This document shows positions 1 to 7,134 of a stretch of 31,296 nucleotides of DNA, in pieces (the first letter of the stretch is position 1; every line of letters begins with the position of its first letter). The notes beneath the pieces were generated by a model that saw nothing but the letters and a program-made list of their open reading frames with translations, was not told the origin of the DNA and searched no databases. Location of the stretch: assembly GCA_017429205.1 (NCBI GenBank), contig JAFRPH010000022.1:1-31296 (forward strand), read 5' to 3'. The position numbers and the translations under genes were made by a program. The DNA comes from Bacteroidales bacterium. GTDB lineage: Bacteria; Bacteroidota; Bacteroidia; Bacteroidales; UBA932.

Positions 1-333
1 CACCTCGTAGCGCTTGATGCCGCCCCGCTTGGTGTAGTTCTCGATGGAGAGCCAGATGCCGAAGCCGATATGGATGATGAATCCCAGGGCGAGGATCGGG
101 ACCATGATGTCGATGAACGGGGTGCTCATGAAGTCGCAGCCGATCTGGAACCAGCCGTCGCCGGTGGAGAAACGGACCGCATCTTCGGCCACCTTGCCGA
201 AGTTCCCGTTCAGGGAGTCGATCACGGAGAAGAAATTGATGGTGCCGTGCAGGAGCAGGAAGATCACGAGGAAAGCGCCGGAGACGCTCTGGACGAACTT
301 CTTGCCGATGGAGGAGGTTAAGAATCTAGCCAT
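1..333 (-). CDS. sdhC: Succinate dehydrogenase/fumarate reductase cytochrome b subunit (partial, 3' end outside window)
   Basis: Membrane anchor and haem b subunit of the Bacteroidota b558-type succinate:quinone or fumarate reductase. The 111 N-terminal codons are visible, read leftwards from the ATG at 333-331. The protein begins MARFLTSSIGKKFVQSVSGA, with a first membrane helix around residues 16-34 containing the His of LLLHGTIN, a likely haem ligand or quinone-site residue. A second hydrophobic segment (IDIMVPILALGFIIHIGFGIW) carries another His. Family members are about 220-230 residues, so roughly half is present. In Bacteroides this gene is followed by the flavoprotein and iron-sulfur subunits, which would lie beyond the left edge. 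The gene is divergent from pyrH, with a 106-bp shared promoter region. The identification rests on recalled family similarity. The frdC versus sdhC name cannot be decided from sequence. Confidence 0.85.
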   Translation of the reverse strand, partial: MARFLTSSIGKKFVQSVSGAFLVIFLLLHGTINFFSVIDSLNGNFGKVAEDAVRFSTGDGWFQIGCDFMSTPFIDIMVPILALGFIIHIGFGIWLSIENYTKRGGIKRYEV

Positions 334-368
334 TATAAGTCGGTTGTTTCGTTAGTCTTGCAAGTATG

Positions 369-376
369 CAAATATA
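369..376 (-). promoter_or_regulatory. Candidate -7 box for sdhC/frdC
   Basis: On the minus strand the bases read TATATTTG, an exact match to the Bacteroidota -7 consensus TAnnTTTG, 36 bp upstream of the start codon. No TTG is seen at the expected -33 distance, so only the -7 element is claimed. Confidence 0.5.
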
Positions 377-385
377 CGGTCTTTC

Positions 386-416
386 TTGCATCTTTCATAA
401 TATTTCAATATTTTTG
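386..416 (+). promoter_or_regulatory. Promoter for pyrH (Bacteroidota type)
   Basis: TTG at 386-388, a 20-nt spacer, then TATTTTTG at 409-416, which fits the TAnnTTTG -7 box. The pyrH ATG follows 23 nt downstream, giving a short leader. The spacing matches the known Bacteroidota sigma factor consensus. Confidence 0.6.
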
Positions 417-439
417 TTTCAAATCCAAACCGAAAGACC

Positions 440-1144
440 ATGTACAAGCGAGTCCTTCTCAAACTCAGCGGCGAAAGCCTCGGCGGCCCCGCCGGAAAGG
501 GCCTGGACACGGATAGCCTGTCCGCCTACGCAAAAGAAATCGCGGCCGCCGCGAAAGCCGGCCTCCAGATCGCCATCGTCAACGGCGGCGGCAACATCTT
601 CCGCGGCCTGCAAGGCGTCGGGAAGGGCTTCGACCGCGTGGACGGCGACAAGATGGGCATGCTCGCCACGGTCATCAACTCCCTCGCCCTCTCGATGTTC
701 ATCAAGGAAGAAGGCGTTGACGCACAGGTCTTTACGGCCACACCCATGGAGCCCGTCGCGAAGTACTACATGCGGGACGACGCGGTGAAGGTGCTTGAGC
801 GCGGCGGCGTCGCCCTCATCGCCGGCGGCACTGGCAACCCCTTCTTCACCACCGACTCCGGCGCCGCCCTGCGCGCCCTCGAGATCGGCGCGGACGCCCT
901 CCTCAAGGGCACCCGCGTGGACGGCGTCTACACTGCCGACCCGGAAAAGGACCCCACCGCCGTCAAGTACGACGAACTCACCTTCGACGAAGCCATCTCC
1001 AAGCACCTCAAAGTGATGGACCAGACCGCCTACGCCCTCTGCTCCGACGGCCATATGCCCATCATCGTCTTCGACATGAACGCCACTGGCAACCTCACCA
1101 AACTCATCAAGGGCGAAAAGGTCGGCACCCTCGTGCATCCGTAG
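440..1144 (+). CDS. pyrH: UMP kinase
   Basis: Phosphorylates UMP to UDP with ATP in the cytoplasm, an essential step of pyrimidine nucleotide supply. The product is 234 residues, close to the 235-245 usual for bacterial UMP kinases of the amino-acid-kinase fold. Visible motifs are KLSGES (residues 8-13), GGGNIFRG (49-56), DKMGMLAT (70-77), GTGNPFFTTD, and VDGVYTADP near the ATP site. The start ATG lies just downstream of a good promoter. The gene is followed by an intrinsic terminator and then frr, an order common in bacteria (pyrH-frr). The overlapping ORFs in other frames are shadows caused by GC-rich codon use. Confidence 0.97.
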   Translation: MYKRVLLKLSGESLGGPAGKGLDTDSLSAYAKEIAAAAKAGLQIAIVNGGGNIFRGLQGVGKGFDRVDGDKMGMLATVINSLALSMFIKEEGVDAQVFTATPMEPVAKYYMRDDAVKVLERGGVALIAGGTGNPFFTTDSGAALRALEIGADALLKGTRVDGVYTADPEKDPTAVKYDELTFDEAISKHLKVMDQTAYALCSDGHMPIIVFDMNATGNLTKLIKGEKVGTLVHP

Positions 1145-1180
1145 GGACCCGGATAGTTTCCCTGCGGCACGATTTGTGAG

Positions 1181-1217
1181 AAAAACGGCGGAAACCGTAA
1201 CGGTTTTTGCCGTTTTT
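1181..1217 (+). terminator. Intrinsic terminator after pyrH
   Basis: AAAAACGGCGGAAACCG (1181-1197), loop TAA, then the complementary arm 1201-1217 ending in TTTTT. All 17 pairs form, counting two G-U wobbles. With A-rich and T-rich flanks it could act in both directions. It lies 37 nt after the pyrH stop. Confidence 0.85.
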
Positions 1218-1220
1218 CAT

Positions 1221-1228
1221 TATATTTG
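1221..1228 (+). promoter_or_regulatory. -7 box for frr
   Basis: TATATTTG is an exact TAnnTTTG match, 25 nt upstream of the frr ATG at 1254. No good -33 TTG is seen; that region is occupied by the pyrH terminator hairpin. The box argues against any frr start upstream of it. Confidence 0.55.
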
Positions 1229-1253
1229 TACGATTAAGCAAAACACAAGAACT

Positions 1254-1820
1254 ATGTTACCGAGAGCGAAAGAAATTGTGGACGCCGCGGGCGTCAAGAT
1301 GCAGGATGCGGTGGACTTCCTGGAGGAAGACCTCAAGAACTACCGCGTAGGCAAGGCTACCCCGGCCATCTTCAACGGTGTGACGGTGGACTATTACGGG
1401 ACGGCTACGCCGCTGAACCAGGTCGCTTCCATCACGACCCCGGATGCGAAGACCATCGCCATCCAGCCGTGGGAGCGCAATATGATTTCCAAGATCGAGA
1501 AGGCCATCCTGGACGCCAACGTGGGCCTCACCCCGTCCAACAACGGCGAGATCATCCGCTGCGTGGTGCCCGCCCTCACCGAGGAGCGCCGCCGCGAGCT
1601 GATCAAGAAGGCCAAGGCGCAGGGCGAGACGACGAAAGTGACGGTGCGCAACGCCCGCCGCGACGGCATCGACCTCCTGAAGAAGGCCCAGAAGAACGAA
1701 GGCCTGTCCGAGGACGGCGAAAAAGAGGGCGAGGAAGAGCTCCAGAAGGTCACCGACAAGTACATCAAGGCTGTCGATGCGGTCATCACCGAGAAGGAGA
1801 AAGAAATTCTCACCGTCTAG
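1254..1820 (+). CDS. frr: Ribosome recycling factor
   Basis: Releases ribosomes from mRNA after termination, together with EF-G. The product is 188 residues, as usual for the family (about 185). It shows the expected central core (NNGEIIRCVVPALTEERRRELIKKAK), the conserved VRNARRD segment, and a long helical C-terminus (LSEDGEKEGEEELQKVTDKY). The reading frame is open from 1176, but that extension spans the pyrH terminator and the -7 box at 1221, so the ATG at 1254 is chosen. It is transcribed separately from pyrH. Confidence 0.96.
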   Translation: MLPRAKEIVDAAGVKMQDAVDFLEEDLKNYRVGKATPAIFNGVTVDYYGTATPLNQVASITTPDAKTIAIQPWERNMISKIEKAILDANVGLTPSNNGEIIRCVVPALTEERRRELIKKAKAQGETTKVTVRNARRDGIDLLKKAQKNEGLSEDGEKEGEEELQKVTDKYIKAVDAVITEKEKEILTV

Positions 1821-1822
1821 GC

Positions 1823-1853
1823 TTGGATTTTAAAATTATTTATTATACCTTTG
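1823..1853 (+). promoter_or_regulatory. Promoter of the Phe/Tyr operon
   Basis: TTG at 1823-1825, a 20-nt spacer, then TACCTTTG at 1846-1853, an exact TAnnTTTG match. It begins 3 nt after the frr stop. Transcription should start near 1860, just upstream of the leader peptide ORF at 1875. Confidence 0.75.
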
Positions 1854-1874
1854 TCCGAACGAACTTTCAGACAA

Positions 1875-1925
1875 ATGCGATTTTACGACTACGGTTTTTA
1901 TAAGCGCTATTATCAGCACCGATAA
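1875..1925 (+). CDS. Phe/Tyr leader peptide (attenuation control peptide)
   Basis: A 16-codon ORF, ATG to TAA with a second in-frame stop TAG immediately after, encoding MRFYDYGFYKRYYQHR. Seven of 16 residues are aromatic: Tyr at 4, 6, 9, 12 and 13, Phe at 3 and 8. It lies between a strong promoter and an intrinsic terminator, directly ahead of the genes for Phe and Tyr synthesis. The adjacent Tyr12-Tyr13 codons (1908-1913) sit within the left arm of the hairpin at 1907-1928, so a ribosome stalled there for lack of Tyr-tRNA would prevent that hairpin. This is the layout of classical amino-acid leader attenuators. The function is inferred; no experiment is implied. Confidence 0.85.
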   Translation: MRFYDYGFYKRYYQHR

Positions 1926-1928
1926 TAG
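1907..1928 (+). promoter_or_regulatory. Leader hairpin 1:2 (competing structure of the attenuator)
   Basis: CTATTATC (1907-1914), loop AGCACC, GATAATAG (1921-1928) is a perfect 8-bp inverted repeat. It spans the last leader codons and both stop codons. Just after it, CCGGAC (1930-1935) is complementary to GTCCGG (1978-1983) in the terminator's left arm, which gives a 6-bp antiterminator candidate. The antiterminator pairing is short, so that part is tentative. Confidence 0.65.
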
Positions 1929-1972
1929 ACCGGACGTCGTATCATCAATCATAGGTATATAAGATTTATGTT

Positions 1973-2003
1973 GGGCTGTCCGGAAGCGGATAGCCCTTTT
2001 TTT
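1973..2003 (+). terminator. Attenuator terminator before pheA
   Basis: GGGCTGTCCG (1973-1982), loop GAAG, CGGATAGCCC (1987-1996), then seven T (1997-2003). The stem is 10 bp with one G-U pair. It lies 48 nt after the leader peptide stop and 11 nt before the pheA ATG, so readthrough is required for operon expression. Confidence 0.9.
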
Positions 2004-2013
2004 GTGCCGGGCC

Positions 2014-2832
2014 ATGAAAAGAGTAGCGATTTTGGGACGTCGGAGCAGTTTCCACGAGGAAGCCGCCTTGGCATTTTATCAGGATATTCCCTTGGAACTG
2101 CACGGATTCGACAGTTTCAAGGAGATGCTGGCGGCGTATGATTCGGATGATGTCGACGCGGTGGTCATCGCGGTCGAGAACACGCTTTCCGGCGGGCTGG
2201 TCCAGAATCTGGAACTGATCCATTCGGGCGGCTACCAGGTCGTCGGCGAGGTGCATATTCCCATCCACCAGTACCTGATGGCGCTGCCCGGTGAGACCCT
2301 GGACTCCATCAAGGAAGTCCGTTCCCACGAGATGGCCCTCTACCAGACCCGTCCGTTCTTCGAGAAGAAGTGCCCCGGGGTGACCCTGACCAAGACGTCC
2401 AGCACGGTGGCCGCCGTGCAGGAAATCGTGTCGGGCCAGCTGAAAGGCGTGGCCGCCGTGGCCTCCCGCCTGGCCGCCAAGGAATATGGAATGGAAGTCC
2501 TGGCCCGGGAGATCGAGTCTTCCAAGGAGAACAGGACCCGCTTTTTCGTGCTGGACCGGTATTACCGGCCGGAGAAGGCGGACAAGGCCTCCTGGTGCTT
2601 CACCCTGCCGCACAAGGCCGGCGCCCTGGCCCAGATCCTGACCATCCTGTCCTTCTACGAGATGAACCTCACCCGCATCCAGTCGCTGCCCATCCCGGGC
2701 TGCCCGTGGGAGTATTTCTTCTACGCCGACATCCGTTTCGACGATTCCGTCCGCTATCGGCAGGCGCTGTCGGCGGTCCGGCCCCTCCTGGCCGACCTGG
2801 ATATCATGGGTATCTACAAAGGAAGTTTTTGA
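2014..2832 (+). CDS. pheA: Prephenate dehydratase with C-terminal ACT domain
   Basis: Converts prephenate to phenylpyruvate, the committed step to phenylalanine. The 272-residue product is a monofunctional dehydratase. The catalytic domain spans roughly residues 1-180 and includes AVENTLSG (54-60) and the ENRTRF segment, with Thr175, Arg176 and Phe177 matching the family's TRF motif. An ACT regulatory domain (about 194-270, KAGALAQILTILSFYEMNL) is the usual site of phenylalanine feedback inhibition. An in-frame TTG at 2002 lies in the terminator's T-run, so the ATG at 2014 is preferred. It is the first gene of the attenuated Phe/Tyr operon. Confidence 0.94.
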   Translation: MKRVAILGRRSSFHEEAALAFYQDIPLELHGFDSFKEMLAAYDSDDVDAVVIAVENTLSGGLVQNLELIHSGGYQVVGEVHIPIHQYLMALPGETLDSIKEVRSHEMALYQTRPFFEKKCPGVTLTKTSSTVAAVQEIVSGQLKGVAAVASRLAAKEYGMEVLAREIESSKENRTRFFVLDRYYRPEKADKASWCFTLPHKAGALAQILTILSFYEMNLTRIQSLPIPGCPWEYFFYADIRFDDSVRYRQALSAVRPLLADLDIMGIYKGSF

Positions 2833-2853
2833 GTTCAAGTATATTTCCAAGCT

Positions 2854-4053
2854 ATGAGTGAATCGAGAGTGTCCAAAAGAATGACCCGGCTGTCCCCCTC
2901 CATGACCTTCGCCATGAACGCGCTGAGCAATGAATTGAAGGCCAAGGGAATCGATGTCGTGAACATGAGCCTCGGGGAGCCCGACTTCAACACCCCGGCC
3001 CATGTGAAAGCCGCCGCCAGCGAGGCGATTGATGCGGATTATACGCACTATACCCCCGTGCCCGGCAGCCTTTCCCTGAAGGAAGCCATCGTCGGCAAGC
3101 TGCAAAAGGAGAACGGCCTGACGTACACCCCGGCGGAAATCCTGGTGTCGAACGGCGCCAAGCAGAGCCTGTGCAATGCGATCATGGCCCTCATCGACGA
3201 AGGGGACGAGGTGATCATTCCGGCGCCTTACTGGGTGAGCTATCCGCAGATGGTGCTCCTCGCGGGCGGAAAACCGGTCCATGTCGACACGGGCATCGAC
3301 CAGGATTACAAGATGACGCCCGAGCAGTTGGAACAGGCGATCACTCCGCGCACCCGGATGCTCGTACTCTGCTCGCCCAGCAATCCGTCGGGCGCCGTGT
3401 ACTCGAAGGAGGAACTGGAGGCCCTCTCCGCCGTGATTCTCCGGCACGAAGGCCTGCTGGTCCTCTCCGACGAGATCTACGAGCACCTGAACTATGTGGG
3501 CGCCCACGCCTCCATCGCCTCCTGCCCGGGGATGTGGGAGCGTACCATCGTGGTGAACGGCGTCTCCAAGGCCTATGCGATGACCGGCTGGCGCATCGGC
3601 TTCCTGGCCGCTCCGAAGTGGATCGTCTCCGCCTGCAATATGCTGCAGGGACAATATACCAGCGGCCCTTGCTCCGTCAGCCAGAAGGCGGCGGAAGCGG
3701 CCTGGAACGGCCCGCAGGAGTGTGTCGAGGAGATGCGTCAGGCCTTCAAGCGCCGGAGAAATCTGCTGGTGGGCCTGCTCCGCGAGATTCCGGGCCTGGA
3801 AGTGGCCCTGCCCGAGGGAGCCTTCTATCTGTTCCCGAAATGCTCCTCTTACTTCGGAAAGACGGACGGCACGCGGGTCATCAACACGTCCACCGACCTG
3901 GCGATGTACCTGCTGGAAGTCGGCCACGTGGCCACCGTGGGCGGCGATGCTTTCGGCGCTCCGGACTATTTCCGGTTGTCCTACGCCACCTCGGAGGAGA
4001 ACATCAAGGAAGGCGCGAAGCGGATGGCGAAAGCGTTGGCCCTTTTGAAATAA
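2854..4053 (+). CDS. Class I PLP aminotransferase (aromatic/aspartate type)
   Basis: Fold-type I aminotransferase of 399 residues, similar to the AspC/aromatic aminotransferases of subgroup I-gamma. The PLP lysine is Lys239 in the segment GVSKAYAMTGWRIGF. The motifs SLGEPDF (39-45), CSPSNPSG (173-180) and SDEIYE (205-210) supply the usual cofactor contacts. It lies 21 nt after pheA and 4 nt before tyrA, so it most likely transaminates phenylpyruvate and 4-hydroxyphenylpyruvate (or prephenate) to complete Phe and Tyr synthesis. Substrate preference cannot be read from the sequence; aspartate aminotransferase activity is also possible. Confidence 0.9.
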   Translation: MSESRVSKRMTRLSPSMTFAMNALSNELKAKGIDVVNMSLGEPDFNTPAHVKAAASEAIDADYTHYTPVPGSLSLKEAIVGKLQKENGLTYTPAEILVSNGAKQSLCNAIMALIDEGDEVIIPAPYWVSYPQMVLLAGGKPVHVDTGIDQDYKMTPEQLEQAITPRTRMLVLCSPSNPSGAVYSKEELEALSAVILRHEGLLVLSDEIYEHLNYVGAHASIASCPGMWERTIVVNGVSKAYAMTGWRIGFLAAPKWIVSACNMLQGQYTSGPCSVSQKAAEAAWNGPQECVEEMRQAFKRRRNLLVGLLREIPGLEVALPEGAFYLFPKCSSYFGKTDGTRVINTSTDLAMYLLEVGHVATVGGDAFGAPDYFRLSYATSEENIKEGAKRMAKALALLK

Positions 4054-4057
4054 TGCG

Positions 4058-4927
4058 ATGATGGAAACGAACAGGACGATCGGAATCGTGGGCCTGGGCC
4101 TGATCGGCGGGTCCCTGGCCGTGGACCTGCGCGCCCGCGGCTATGCCTCCCGCTTCATCGGCACGGACAAGAATCCGCTGAACGCGGAAGCGGCCTGCCG
4201 GCTGGGCCTCGTGGACCGCGTGGCCTCTTTGGAGGAATGTATCGAGGAAAGCGACATCGTCGTGGTGTCCGTCCCGGTCAGTGCGGCTGGGGGCATCATC
4301 CAGACGGTGCTGGACACGTTCAAGGACAAGGATTACACGGACAAGATCGTGATGGACGTCTGTTCCACCAAGTCCCAGATCGCGGAGCGGCTCAAGTACC
4401 ATCCCTTCCGCCGGCGGTATGTGGCCACCCATCCGATGGCGGGCACGGAGCACAGCGGCCCCTGGGCCGCCCTGCCGGGGCTTTTTGACGGCCGCGCGTG
4501 CATCATCGCCGACCAGGACGAGTCCGACCCCGCCGCCGTGCGCGCGGTGGAGGAGCTGTACAAGGTCCTGAACATGCGGATCGTGTACATGACGTCGGAT
4601 TCCCACGACGTGCATACCGCGTTCGTCTCGCACCTTTCCCACGTCACCTCCTTCGCCCTGGCCCTGACGGTCCTGGACAAGGAGCGCGACGAGAAGCACA
4701 TCTTCGACCTCGCGTCCGGCGGTTTTTCCTCCACCGTCCGCCTGGCGAAGTCCAACGCCGACATGTGGGTTCCTATCTTTATGCAGAACCGGGACAATCT
4801 CCTGCGCGTGGTGGACGCCTATGTGGAGAAGATGCAGGAATTCCGGGAGGCGATCGACCAGTATGACGAAGACAAGGTCCGCGCGCTCATCGACGAGGCG
4901 AACCGGATCAAGAAGATTATCAGATAG
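4058..4927 (+). CDS. tyrA: Prephenate dehydrogenase
   Basis: Oxidatively decarboxylates prephenate (or arogenate) on the way to tyrosine. The product is 289 residues. An N-terminal Rossmann motif GLGLIGGS (12-19) binds the dinucleotide. The HPMAGTEHSG segment carries the conserved substrate-site His, and SHLSHVTSF contributes to the helical C-terminal domain. No ACT or chorismate mutase domain is attached; the mutase is instead fused to the next gene's product. The start is ATGATG at 4058 or 4061, 4 nt after the preceding stop. The next gene begins one base after this stop codon. Confidence 0.95.
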   Translation: MMETNRTIGIVGLGLIGGSLAVDLRARGYASRFIGTDKNPLNAEAACRLGLVDRVASLEECIEESDIVVVSVPVSAAGGIIQTVLDTFKDKDYTDKIVMDVCSTKSQIAERLKYHPFRRRYVATHPMAGTEHSGPWAALPGLFDGRACIIADQDESDPAAVRAVEELYKVLNMRIVYMTSDSHDVHTAFVSHLSHVTSFALALTVLDKERDEKHIFDLASGGFSSTVRLAKSNADMWVPIFMQNRDNLLRVVDAYVEKMQEFREAIDQYDEDKVRALIDEANRIKKIIR

Positions 4928-4928
4928 T

Positions 4929-6029
4929 ATGGCAAAAGCATTGGATATCATCCCCGTCGGTGAATGGGGATTCTTCACGCTCCCGCGCCCGATGGTGATT
5001 GCGGGCCCGTGCAGCGCGGAAAGCGAAGAGCAGGTTCTGGAAACGGCCCGCGGCCTCGCGGCCTGGGGCATCCACATGTTCCGGGCGGGCATCTGGAAGC
5101 CCCGCACGCACCCGGGCTGCTTCGAAGGCGTCGGCGCGCCCGGCCTCAAATGGCTGAAGAAGGTGAAGGATGAGACCGGCATGAAGGTCTGTACCGAGGT
5201 GGCGAATGAGAAGCACGTGTACGAGTGCCTCAAGTACGGTGTCGACATGCTCTGGATCGGCGCACGCACCACCGCGAACCCCTTCCTGATGCAGGAAATC
5301 GCCGACGCGCTCCAGGACACGGATGTCCCGGTTCTGGTAAAGAATCCCGTCAATCCGGACCTGGACCTGTGGATCGGCGCGCTGGAGCGCCTGAACCGTG
5401 CCGGCGTCCGGAAACTCGGCGTCATCCACCGCGGCTTTTCCACGATCAACAGCCAGCCCTACCGCAACACGCCGGGCTGGCAGATCGCCGTCGAACTGCG
5501 CACCCGTTATCCGGAGATTCCCATTTTCGCCGATCCGTCCCACATGGGCGGAGACCGGAAATACCTGCAGGAGCTGTCCCAGCGGGCGATGGACCTAGGT
5601 TTCGAGGGGTTGATGATCGAGTCGCACTGCAACCCGGCGGTCGCCCTGTCCGATGCGAAGCAGCAGCTGGTCCCGTCGGAGCTTCAGACGCTCATCGAAA
5701 GCCTCATCATCCGCGAGAAGGATTCCGTGGACGCGGATTACCGCGAGGGAATCGGCCAGCTCCGTTCCCGGATCGACTATATCGACGAAGACCTCCTCAA
5801 GGACTTCGGCGCCCGGATGGACGTGAGCCGGATGATCGGCGCCTACAAGCGCGACCACAACGTGGCCATCGTCCAGACCACCCGCTGGGACGCGGTGATG
5901 GAGGGGATGAAAGAAAAAGCCCGTGCGTACGGGCTTTCGGACAAATTCATCGAAGACGTGTTCAACGCCATCCACGAGGAATCCATCAGGATTCAGAACG
6001 GAGTCCTCTCAGCCGGTCCAGAAGCGTAG
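4929..6029 (+). CDS. Bifunctional DAHP synthase (type I beta) / chorismate mutase (AroQ)
   Basis: Carries out both the first step of the shikimate pathway (DAHP from PEP and erythrose-4-phosphate) and the chorismate-to-prephenate step. The product is 366 residues. The N-terminal barrel has AGPCSAES (25-32) with the metal-ligand Cys28, and later FADPSHMGG and ESHCNP. The last ~95 residues form an AroQ domain (GQLRSRIDYIDEDLL, GARMDVS, AYKRDHNV) with the expected Arg and Lys positions. The mutase domain in such fusions often serves as the allosteric sensor. Although the frame is open from 4821, the ATG at 4929 lies right after the tyrA stop and begins the recognisable protein. The final 44 bp overlap lpxK on the opposite strand. 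Confidence 0.95.
   Translation: MAKALDIIPVGEWGFFTLPRPMVIAGPCSAESEEQVLETARGLAAWGIHMFRAGIWKPRTHPGCFEGVGAPGLKWLKKVKDETGMKVCTEVANEKHVYECLKYGVDMLWIGARTTANPFLMQEIADALQDTDVPVLVKNPVNPDLDLWIGALERLNRAGVRKLGVIHRGFSTINSQPYRNTPGWQIAVELRTRYPEIPIFADPSHMGGDRKYLQELSQRAMDLGFEGLMIESHCNPAVALSDAKQQLVPSELQTLIESLIIREKDSVDADYREGIGQLRSRIDYIDEDLLKDFGARMDVSRMIGAYKRDHNVAIVQTTRWDAVMEGMKEKARAYGLSDKFIEDVFNAIHEESIRIQNGVLSAGPEA
5910..5937 (-). terminator. Intrinsic terminator of pfkA-lpxK, inside the opposing DAHP synthase/CM gene
   Basis: Read on the minus strand: AAAGCCCGT (5937-5929), loop ACGC, ACGGGCTTT (5924-5916), then TTCTTTC. This is a perfect 9-bp stem, 4-nt loop and T-rich tail, 49 nt beyond the lpxK stop. The same bases encode residues of the chorismate mutase domain on the plus strand. 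Confidence 0.75.
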
Positions 6030-7128
6030 TCTCGAAGATTTCCTTCTCCGCCGGGGACAGGAACTGGATGTTGATAGGTACCTGGAACAAGCGCTTGCGC
6101 AGGGTTTCAGGTACCTTTTTCGTATCCACGATGCGCTGGGCGTCCTTCTCCGTGGTGGCGACGCAGGCGGTCGGGAACTCCTTCACGGCGCGGGCGACCT
6201 TGGCGATGTCGCCGTTGCTGTACTTGTGGTGGTCCGGGAACGAGAACCGCTTGACTTCCTTGTATTTGTCGGAGAGGTAGGCCCTGAGGGGCATGTCCTT
6301 GGCGATGCCGGTGAACAGGATGAGGCGCTGGGCGTACATGAAGCGGCTGTCGGCCTCCTCCGGGAACACCGGGACCATCGGCTCGTAGCCGATGGAGGTG
6401 AACAGGACGGTCTGCTGCTTCTCCTTGCCCCGGCGGAGCTTCCGGGTGCCGGTGCAGGAGGCGGGGCTGTAGCCTTCCACCCCCAGCTGCTTGGCCCATT
6501 TCCCCTTCTCCCACTCGTCCAGGTAGGACGGGCACTTGGTGACGATGACGATGTCCGCCGCCTTCAGGCGGGACGGAAGGTCGCGGAGCCGGCCCCAGGG
6601 CATCAGCTTGTCCTTCTGCACGGGGCGGTTGTAATCGACCAGGACGATGTTCACGTCGGCCTTGAGCCGGCGGAACTGGAAGGCGTCGTCCAGGACGATG
6701 AGGTCCGCCGCCGGGACGGTCTTGTCCAGGCAGTTCTTCGCTTTCTTGGCGGTCTGGAGCTCCTCGGGATGGGTGAGGAAATGGCAGCCTTCCACGCGGT
6801 CCTTGTCCACGGCGACGGTCACGGCGGGGAACTTTTTCGCGATCTGCAGCGGCTCGTCGCCGTACAGGAGCGCCGTTCCGTCGCGGCCCACCTTCTGGAA
6901 GCCCTTCGACTTCCGCTTGTAGCCGCGGGAGAGGACGGCGATGTCGGAGTAGGCCCAGTCGTCGCTGCGGAGAAGCATCCGGAGGATCATCTCCGTGTGC
7001 GGGGTCTTGCCGGTGCCGCCCACGGTGATGTTGCCCACGCAAATGGTGGGAACATCCGCCCTATATGATTTCTTCCAACCTTTGTCGAACAGGAAATGCC
7101 TGATGGAGAGGATGATGCGATAGATCAT
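5986..7128 (-). CDS. lpxK: Tetraacyldisaccharide 4'-kinase
   Basis: Phosphorylates the lipid A disaccharide precursor at the 4' position, at the inner face of the cytoplasmic membrane. The product is 380 residues. The P-loop region GNITVGGTGKTP (32-43) is the family signature. LDDAFQFRRL corresponds to the usual LDDGFQHR catalytic/Walker B segment, here with Ala and Phe substitutions. An amphipathic N-terminus (IYRIILSIRHFLF) fits membrane association. It starts 6 nt after the pfkA stop, so the two share an mRNA. The 3' end overlaps the convergent DAHP synthase/CM gene by 44 bp. The + strand operon's terminator lies within this coding sequence at 6076-6120. Confidence 0.95.
   Translation of the reverse strand: MIYRIILSIRHFLFDKGWKKSYRADVPTICVGNITVGGTGKTPHTEMILRMLLRSDDWAYSDIAVLSRGYKRKSKGFQKVGRDGTALLYGDEPLQIAKKFPAVTVAVDKDRVEGCHFLTHPEELQTAKKAKNCLDKTVPAADLIVLDDAFQFRRLKADVNIVLVDYNRPVQKDKLMPWGRLRDLPSRLKAADIVIVTKCPSYLDEWEKGKWAKQLGVEGYSPASCTGTRKLRRGKEKQQTVLFTSIGYEPMVPVFPEEADSRFMYAQRLILFTGIAKDMPLRAYLSDKYKEVKRFSFPDHHKYSNGDIAKVARAVKEFPTACVATTEKDAQRIVDTKKVPETLRKRLFQVPINIQFLSPAEKEIFETTLLDRLRGLRSES
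6076..6120 (+). terminator. Intrinsic terminator of the Phe/Tyr operon, inside opposing lpxK
   Basis: AGGTACCTGGAAC (6076-6088), a 15-nt loop, then GTTTCAGGTACCT (6104-6116) and a run of five T (6116-6120). The stem is 13 bp with one G-U pair. It begins 47 nt after the DAHP synthase/CM stop, within codons of lpxK on the other strand. Confidence 0.75.
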
Positions 7129-7134
7129 AAGGGA

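Noticed and set aside
1176..1253. N-terminal extension of frr
   Set aside because: It runs through the pyrH terminator and the frr -7 box and adds 26 residues absent from the family.
1907..1928. The leader hairpin as an intrinsic terminator
   Set aside because: It is AU-rich and not followed by a T-run; it fits better as the competing 1:2 structure of the attenuator.
1966..3927. A 653-codon open frame on the minus strand opposite pheA and the aminotransferase
   Set aside because: Shadow of GC-rich coding on the plus strand. It has no recognisable domains and covers the attenuator and two clear enzymes.
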